Origin: Flavobacteriaceae bacterium
GTDB taxonomy: Bacteria > Bacteroidota > Bacteroidia > Flavobacteriales > Flavobacteriaceae
Assembly (NCBI GenBank): GCA_947456955.1
Contig: CANGTQ010000005.1
Span: forward strand, 72,880-136,879
Direction: 5' to 3'
DNA: 64,000 nt
This document shows, piece by piece, positions 58,829 to 64,000 of the stretch. The notes beneath the pieces were generated by a model. That model was not told the DNA's origin. It was given only the letters and a program-made list of their open reading frames with translations, and did no database searches. The stretch's first letter is position 1. Each line of letters opens with the position of its first letter. Position numbers and translations under genes: made by a program.

Positions 58829-59885
58829 TAATCTTTTTCATAGTCATTGATTTATTGACCGTTTCCATATATTCATCCACCGGATTACTGTCTTTTGTAA
58901 TCCCGCAACCAACAAATAGTGTTGCCTTATTTTTGATGATTTTCATACATCTTAAATTCACAAACAAATCGGTTTGCAACGTTCTGAAAGTAACTAAATC
59001 AATATTCAGTTCACCTAAAAACCCAGAGTAGTATTCTCGATTGTAGCCTTCGTTTTGAAGTATGAATTCCTTTGCCTCTTGTTTAGGCAATCCGCAAACC
59101 GCCGAAGTAGGATGTAAAGCCAATATAATTTTTTTTATTGATTTCTTAGATTTCAATTGGGCTAAAATATCTGTTTTTATATGCCATAAATTTCCAGCTT
59201 TAACTGAATAAGGACTTGAAATTGTTATTTCTTTTGCCAAATCTTCCAAACTATCTACAATAAAATCAGTTACTAATTGCTGTTCTATTTTCTCTTTATC
59301 GTTCCAAATAATAGTTTCGGAGCTTGTTGCTAAATGGGTTCCGGCAAGTGCTACTGTTTTTAAAGTATTACCATTCGTTTTTAAAAATTGTTCAGGTGAT
59401 GCGCCAATCCAAGTGCCAATTTTTGGATGAAAAAAACAATACTTGAATGCATTTGAATAAAGACTAATCATTTTATTCATGGTGATTTCAATATCAAAAT
59501 CAGGGATATCGATTTCTTCCTTTCGGGATAAAACTACTTTAGAAAACTTATTTTCTTTGATAGCTTTTACAGCCTTGGCAACTAAATCTTCGAAAAAATC
59601 ATTACTGATTGCACTATTTATAGTTGAAGTCTTCTTTTTAAAAAAATAATCGGACGAATTCACACTATCAACATATACATCGGAATGTTCCAAGGGAATA
59701 AAAGGAATTTCCTCAACATCAAATGGCGCAAAAACAAACCCTTTTTCTTCAAAATTTTCTAGAAAATATAGATGATCATTCTTTTGAAACACACCAACAA
59801 TCTTATCTGAATCAGGCTTACAAAACAACACAAAGGGCAATTGTTGTTCTTGATGTGTTTTGACTTTTATGAATAAATCAGTCAT
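58821..59885 (-). CDS. menF: Isochorismate synthase
   Basis: A 354-residue chorismate-utilising enzyme starting menaquinone synthesis by isomerising chorismate to isochorismate. The C-terminal half contains ENKFSKVVLSRKEEI, IGTWIGASPEQFLK, LAGT, the HPTSAVCGLPKQEAKEFI segment and YYSGFLGELN, as in MenF/EntC. Its ATG shares one base with the stop of the upstream thioesterase gene (TAATG), so translation is coupled. Its stop codon is the first unit of a heptamer array. Confidence 0.92.
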   Translation of the reverse strand: MTDLFIKVKTHQEQQLPFVLFCKPDSDKIVGVFQKNDHLYFLENFEEKGFVFAPFDVEEIPFIPLEHSDVYVDSVNSSDYFFKKKTSTINSAISNDFFEDLVAKAVKAIKENKFSKVVLSRKEEIDIPDFDIEITMNKMISLYSNAFKYCFFHPKIGTWIGASPEQFLKTNGNTLKTVALAGTHLATSSETIIWNDKEKIEQQLVTDFIVDSLEDLAKEITISSPYSVKAGNLWHIKTDILAQLKSKKSIKKIILALHPTSAVCGLPKQEAKEFILQNEGYNREYYSGFLGELNIDLVTFRTLQTDLFVNLRCMKIIKNKATLFVGCGITKDSNPVDEYMETVNKSMTMKKIIN

Positions 59886-60307
59886 TATCTTCTTGGTAAA
59901 ATCATATTGGTTAATTTACAAAGCGAAATTAATTTCCCTTCTTCATCGGTAATTTTTATTTCCCAAAGATGAATACTTCTCCCCTGATGTAAAATTTTTG
60001 CGGTACAAAACACTGTTCCTTCTCGTTTGCTTCTTAAATGATTTGCCGAAATTTCAATTCCTCGACTTTCCTGTTTCTCTGGATTTATAAACATAAGTGA
60101 TGCGGCACTACCTACACTTTCAGCTAATGCTACTGTTGCACCACCATGCAACAATCCCATCGGTTGATGCACTCTATAGTTTACAGGCATTTTTGCAGTT
60201 AAAGAACCTTCTCCTGCATCGATATACTCAATTTCTAAAGTTTCCATCAATGTGTTTCTTGACCAATCGTTACAAAGTTGAAGGATTTTATTTTTATCGA
60301 ATGACAT
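59885..60307 (-). CDS. Hotdog-fold thioesterase, probable DHNA-CoA thioesterase
   Basis: A 140-residue PaaI-type hotdog protein with HQPMGLLHGGATVALAESVGSAASL (residues about 47-71; the HGG and catalytic Glu positions) and RSIHLWEIKITDEEGKL near the end. Enzymes of this family hydrolyse DHNA-CoA in menaquinone synthesis (MenI). Coupling to menF supports that, although other acyl-CoAs cannot be ruled out. Confidence 0.88.
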   Translation of the reverse strand: MSFDKNKILQLCNDWSRNTLMETLEIEYIDAGEGSLTAKMPVNYRVHQPMGLLHGGATVALAESVGSAASLMFINPEKQESRGIEISANHLRSKREGTVFCTAKILHQGRSIHLWEIKITDEEGKLISLCKLTNMILPRR

Positions 60308-60529
60308 AGTATTTTTTATTTCTTATGGTCCATCTTGTCTTTAAGACGAGACTCGAGTGTAAAAATACTACTTATTTACAAGAATTTAAAACCGAAAAAT
60401 TAATGAAATCCCTACTTTTGATAATAAATACTATTTTATTGCGTTTTAATATAAGATTTCTAAATTTTCAAATCTTCCTATTTTCAAATTAAACTTTAAT
60501 ACCTACATTTACCAAAATTCATACTGCAG
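60308..60529. other. Intergenic region, weak hairpin only
   Basis: 222 nt of divergent promoter region between the thioesterase (minus) and the lipoprotein (plus). A GTCTTTAAGAC palindrome near 60338-60348 is the only structure noted. Confidence 0.5.
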
Positions 60530-62077
60530 ATGCGTAAACTTATTTTTCTTTTTTTTGTTGGTTTAGCTATTACCGTTAGTTCTTGTCGTCAAGACTTTGT
60601 TTTTGAACCTAGTACAGGTGATTTAATTTTTTCTAAAGACACCATTTATTTAGATACTGTTTTTGCTAATATTGGTTCAAGTACCTACACGCTGAAAGTC
60701 TACAACAAAAGTAGCAAAGACATAAAAATACCAACAATCCAATTAGGAAAAGGCTTGACTTCAAAATACAGAATGACAGTCGATGGAATGACTGGTGAGA
60801 ATAATAGAATTTTTCATGATGTAGAATTGCTGGCAAAAGACAGCATGTATATTTTTATAGAAACTACCGCAGGAATTGGAGATGCTAATCCTTCGGATTT
60901 CCTTTATACCGATCAGATAGAATTTGATAGTGGCGCTAACTTGCAAAAGGTTGAACTAGTAACGCTAATACAAGATGCGTATTTTATTTTTCCAAATAAA
61001 CAAAACGGAATTACAGAGTCTATTCCTATTGGATTTAATGAAGATGGAACTGTTCTGGAAACCAATGGACGAAATCTAAGCCATAATCATCCAGATAATG
61101 GTGATGAATATACTTTTCAAACTGATAAACCCTATGTCGTCTATGGTTATGCCAGTGTGCCCAACGGGGAAATATTGACTATTCCCGCGGGTGCCAGGGT
61201 TCATTTTCATGCCGATTCCGGTTTGGTTGTGCAACAAGGTGGATCGCTGCATATTGATGGTTCAACATCTACAACTGAAGCGTTAGAAAACGAAGTTATT
61301 TTTGAAGGCGATAGATTGGAACCGGATTTCTCTGATGTTCCGGGACAATGGGGAACGGTTTACCTCAGACAAGGAAGTACCAATCATAGGATTAAAAATT
61401 TAACCATCAAAAATGCCATAATTGGTTTATTAGTAGAAAACAATTTCGGTACACCAATGACAATTGAAAATACACAAATTTATGATTGCTCAAATGTTGG
61501 TTTACTAGGAAGAGCAGCAACTATAGAAGGAAAAAATATGGTTATCAATACCGCTGGTGTAGCTTCTTTAGCCTGTACGTTAGGAGGAAGTTATGAATTC
61601 AAACACTGTACATTCAACAACAATTGGGCAAGTTCAAAACAAGTTGCTGTAACGGTTGATAATTATTATACCGACACAACCACTAACCAACAGATAGCAT
61701 TTGATTTGATAAAAGCTGATTTCAAAAACTGTATTATTTTTGGTTCTAATCAAATAGAATTACTTGTTAATAAAAGTACCGATACAAGTAAGCAATTCAA
61801 TAAATTATTTAGCAAATGCCAGATTAAATTTAACAACAACAATAATCAGTTCACAAATAATCCAGATTATGCATTTATCAATGATGCAACCGAAATTATT
61901 AAAAACGGAATTGTAGACTTTCAGAATATCAGTAAAAACAAACTGTTTATCGGTGCTGATTCAGCATCTAAAAACTTCGGAGTAGATGTTGGAGTTCCTT
62001 TTGATATTTTAGGAAATCCAAGAAATGGCGTTTTTGATTTGGGTGCTTATAATTCGATTATATTTCCAGCAGATTAA
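60530..62077 (+). CDS. Lipoprotein with parallel beta-helix domain
   Basis: A 515-residue lipoprotein (FVGLAITVSSC, Cys19). Residues 30-150 look like a beta-sandwich, with the sequence LIFSKDTIYLDTVFANIGSSTYTLKVYNKSSKDIKIPTIQLG. Residues 200-450 form a right-handed parallel beta-helix pattern with repeats of VXIENTXI-type strands (IKNLTIKNAIIGLLVENNFGTPMTIENTQIYDCSNVGLLGRAATIEGKNMVINTAGVASLACTLGGSYEFKHCTFNNNWA). Such folds often bind or act on carbohydrates, but no catalytic residues are assignable. It precedes purL by 96 nt. Confidence 0.82.
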   Translation: MRKLIFLFFVGLAITVSSCRQDFVFEPSTGDLIFSKDTIYLDTVFANIGSSTYTLKVYNKSSKDIKIPTIQLGKGLTSKYRMTVDGMTGENNRIFHDVELLAKDSMYIFIETTAGIGDANPSDFLYTDQIEFDSGANLQKVELVTLIQDAYFIFPNKQNGITESIPIGFNEDGTVLETNGRNLSHNHPDNGDEYTFQTDKPYVVYGYASVPNGEILTIPAGARVHFHADSGLVVQQGGSLHIDGSTSTTEALENEVIFEGDRLEPDFSDVPGQWGTVYLRQGSTNHRIKNLTIKNAIIGLLVENNFGTPMTIENTQIYDCSNVGLLGRAATIEGKNMVINTAGVASLACTLGGSYEFKHCTFNNNWASSKQVAVTVDNYYTDTTTNQQIAFDLIKADFKNCIIFGSNQIELLVNKSTDTSKQFNKLFSKCQIKFNNNNNQFTNNPDYAFINDATEIIKNGIVDFQNISKNKLFIGADSASKNFGVDVGVPFDILGNPRNGVFDLGAYNSIIFPAD

Positions 62078-62112
62078 TTTAAAAAGCAATTTTAGGTTTC
62101 ATTTTTTTATCC

Positions 62113-62120
62113 TAAATTTG
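62113..62120 (+). promoter_or_regulatory. Candidate purL -7 promoter box
   Basis: TAAATTTG is a TAnnTTTG match 53 nt upstream of the purL ATG. Between them lies a CCTGTCTGAGACAGG hairpin (62131-62145) in the leader. Confidence 0.5.
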
Positions 62121-62130
62121 CAACAATCTA

Positions 62131-62145
62131 CCTGTCTGAGACAGG
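62131..62145. repeat. CCTGTCTGAGACAGG palindrome in the purL leader
   Basis: CCTGTC and GACAGG pair around TGA. Related to the 22-bp palindrome at 46638-46659. The transcribed position suggests a possible leader hairpin, or a dispersed element. Confidence 0.6.
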
Positions 62146-62173
62146 CAACAACACACACTAAAACTACAACACA

Positions 62174-64000
62174 ATGATTCATTTCTTCGGAAACGAAAGT
62201 ACTACCGTTTTTGCCGTACAAACGAAAAAAAAATCGAATGCAGACGAGATGTCGGCAGAAACCATATCAAAACTTAATTGGTTATTTGCAAACGCACATA
62301 AAATAGAAAAATCCGTCCTGACGGATTTTTTTATTGGTCCACGTGCTGCAATGATTACACCTTGGAGTACCAATGCTGTAGAAATTACCCAAAACATGGG
62401 AATTGAAGGCATCATCAGAATTGAAGAATTCCAAAAAGTAGCTGCCGATTTTAAAGATTTTGATCCTATGCTTTCACAAAAGTATAGCGAACTAAATCAA
62501 GATGTCTTCACTTTCAACATCAATCCTGAACCTATTCTATATATTGATAATATTGGTGAATACAACAAACAAGAAGGTTTGGCTCTAAGCGATGAAGAAG
62601 TTATTTATTTAGAAAATCTATCTGAAAAACTCAATAGAAAACTAACCGATTCCGAAGTGTTTGGTTTCTCACAAGTCAATTCAGAGCATTGTCGTCATAA
62701 AATTTTCAATGGAACATTTGTAATCGATGGCGTTGAGAAGGAAATGTCTTTGTTCAAAATGATAAAGAAAACATCGGAACTAAATCCGAATGATATTGTT
62801 TCGGCTTATAAAGACAATGTGGCATTTATAAAAGGTCCGAAAGTGACCCAATTTGCCCCAAAAACCGGAGATAAAGCCGATTTCTATCAGGAATCTGTAT
62901 TCAATTCGGTAATTTCCATAAAAGCAGAAACCCATAATTTTCCAACCACTGTTGAACCCTTTAACGGAGCTGCAACTGGTTCGGGCGGAGAAATTCGTGA
63001 TCGTTTAGCTGGTGGACAAGGTTCATTGCCATTGGCAGGAACAGCCGTTTACATGACCGCTTATTCAAGATTAACAGAAAATCGTCCTTGGGAAAACGGA
63101 ATGACCGAAAGAAAATGGTTGTACCAAACACCGATGGATATTTTGATAAAAGCCTCTAATGGAGCTTCCGATTTTGGAAACAAATTTGGGCAGCCATTAA
63201 TTACAGGTTCGGTTTTAACTTTCGAGCATGAGGAAAACAATAGAAAACTTGGTTTTGATAAAGTCATTATGCTGGCTGGTGGAATTGGTTACGGAAAAGA
63301 AGAACAAGCCAAAAAACACAAACCAAAGAAAGGCGACAAAATCGTTGTTCTTGGTGGAGAAAATTATAGAATTGGAATGGGCGGAGCTGCCGTTTCTTCT
63401 GCTGATACAGGAGCTTTTGGTTCGGGAATAGAACTTAATGCGATTCAACGTTCCAATCCAGAAATGCAAAAACGTGCTGCCAATGCAATTCGAGCAATGG
63501 TTGAAAGCGATGTCAATCCTATTGTTTCCATTCATGATCATGGTGCTGGTGGTCATTTAAATTGTCTTTCCGAATTAGTAGAAGAAACTGGCGGTTTGAT
63601 TGATTTGGATAAATTGCCTATAGGAGATCCTACGCTATCTGCCAAAGAAATTATCGGGAACGAATCTCAGGAACGAATGGGATTGGTTATTGGAAAAGAT
63701 GATATTGAAATGTTGCGAAAAATTGCAGAACGCGAGCGTGCCCCTATGTATGAAGTCGGTGAAGTAACCGAAAATCATCGCTTTACATTTGAAAGCAAAA
63801 CTACTGGCGCTAAGCCTATGGATTTTGCTTTAGAAGACATGTTCGGAAGTTCTCCAAAAGTAATCATGACCGACACTAATTCACAAATAAACTATACTGA
63901 ACTAAACTATAGTCAAGATAAAATTAAGGAATATCTTGAACACGTTTTGCAACTCGAAGCGGTAGCTTGCAAAGATTGGCTGACCAATAAAGTCGACCGT
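62174..64000 (+). CDS. purL: Phosphoribosylformylglycinamidine synthase, 3' end outside window
   Basis: The frame begins at the ATG at 62174 and runs 609 codons to the window edge without a stop. It is the N-terminal half of the large single-chain FGAM synthase (about 1220 residues): DSEVFGFSQVNSEHCRHKIFNG, SIKAETHNFPTTVEPFNGAATGSGGEIRDRLAGGQGSLPLAGTA, FGQPLITGSVLTFE, GDKIVVLGGENYRIGMGGAAVSSAD, IVSIHDHGAGGHLNCLSELVEE and GNESQERMGLVI. The glutaminase domain is beyond the edge. It serves de novo purine synthesis. Confidence 0.96.
   Translation, partial: MIHFFGNESTTVFAVQTKKKSNADEMSAETISKLNWLFANAHKIEKSVLTDFFIGPRAAMITPWSTNAVEITQNMGIEGIIRIEEFQKVAADFKDFDPMLSQKYSELNQDVFTFNINPEPILYIDNIGEYNKQEGLALSDEEVIYLENLSEKLNRKLTDSEVFGFSQVNSEHCRHKIFNGTFVIDGVEKEMSLFKMIKKTSELNPNDIVSAYKDNVAFIKGPKVTQFAPKTGDKADFYQESVFNSVISIKAETHNFPTTVEPFNGAATGSGGEIRDRLAGGQGSLPLAGTAVYMTAYSRLTENRPWENGMTERKWLYQTPMDILIKASNGASDFGNKFGQPLITGSVLTFEHEENNRKLGFDKVIMLAGGIGYGKEEQAKKHKPKKGDKIVVLGGENYRIGMGGAAVSSADTGAFGSGIELNAIQRSNPEMQKRAANAIRAMVESDVNPIVSIHDHGAGGHLNCLSELVEETGGLIDLDKLPIGDPTLSAKEIIGNESQERMGLVIGKDDIEMLRKIAERERAPMYEVGEVTENHRFTFESKTTGAKPMDFALEDMFGSSPKVIMTDTNSQINYTELNYSQDKIKEYLEHVLQLEAVACKDWLTNKVDR

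Overview
The window is an AT-rich chromosomal segment from a member of the Bacteroidota, most probably the genus Flavobacterium or a close relative. This is supported by TAnnTTTG-type promoter boxes without Shine-Dalgarno sequences, a type 9 secretion C-terminal sorting domain, SusC-like TonB biology, DUF4252 and DUF4476 proteins, split transketolase, bacillithiol and menaquinone genes, and a zeaxanthin-type crt cluster. All identifications come from reading the sequence; no database search was run.

Layout. 0-4 kb: a truncated PfkB sugar kinase, a split YeeE/YedE thiosulfate-type transporter, a small lipoprotein, kdsA and an outer-membrane-like protein. 4-9 kb (minus strand): an M28 peptidase and menaquinone genes menC, a metallo-beta-lactamase-fold hydrolase, menA and menB. 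9-22 kb: a C1 peptidase, an MFS transporter, lipA, gap, pnp/lpxK, a Nif3-like protein, a DUF164-type coiled-coil protein, an alpha/beta hydrolase, a DinB-like protein preceded by what looks like a 5' remnant of cyanophycin synthetase, and a DPP IV-like S9 peptidase. 22-30 kb (minus): a secreted protein of unknown function, dnaB, accA, an EamA permease, lptG and tgt. 30-35 kb: the two transketolase halves separated by an unrelated gene, an FKBP-like lipoprotein, an S4 RNA-binding protein, a phosphoribosyltransferase and aroK. 35-39.4 kb: two identical tRNA-Lys genes, tRNA-Leu, then a carotenoid operon led by a CarH-like B12-binding MerR regulator (carH-like, crtI, crtB, crtZ).

39.4-41.5 kb: an ECF sigma factor, a membrane partner and two DUF4252 proteins. 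41.6-48.6 kb: an S41 protease and a corrinoid-uptake locus, with a btuB-like receptor under a cobalamin riboswitch and a divergent btuF/C/D-like ABC transporter. 48.6-57.9 kb: RNA-modification genes, DUF4476, rmuC, a diheme lipoprotein paired with a T9SS-secreted FG-GAP/UnbV protein, GNAT, DUF1801 and M28 proteins, and tRNA-His. 58-64 kb: bshB1, menF, a hotdog thioesterase, a beta-helix lipoprotein and the 5' part of purL.

Genes that plausibly work together: the two men loci; the corrinoid uptake system supplying the cofactor for the CarH-like photoreceptor; kdsA with lpxK and lptG in lipopolysaccharide assembly; and the sigma/DUF4252 block.

The most unusual signals are non-coding or sub-genic. 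A 16-bp palindrome occurs in frame inside lipA and an alpha/beta hydrolase and also between genes. Families of 7-8 bp tandem arrays sit at gene ends, several carrying the stop codon of the neighbouring gene. Two such arrays with inverted counterparts enlarge the peripheral arms of the cobalamin riboswitch. I did not find CRISPR arrays, insertion sequences, prophage or an obvious defence island.
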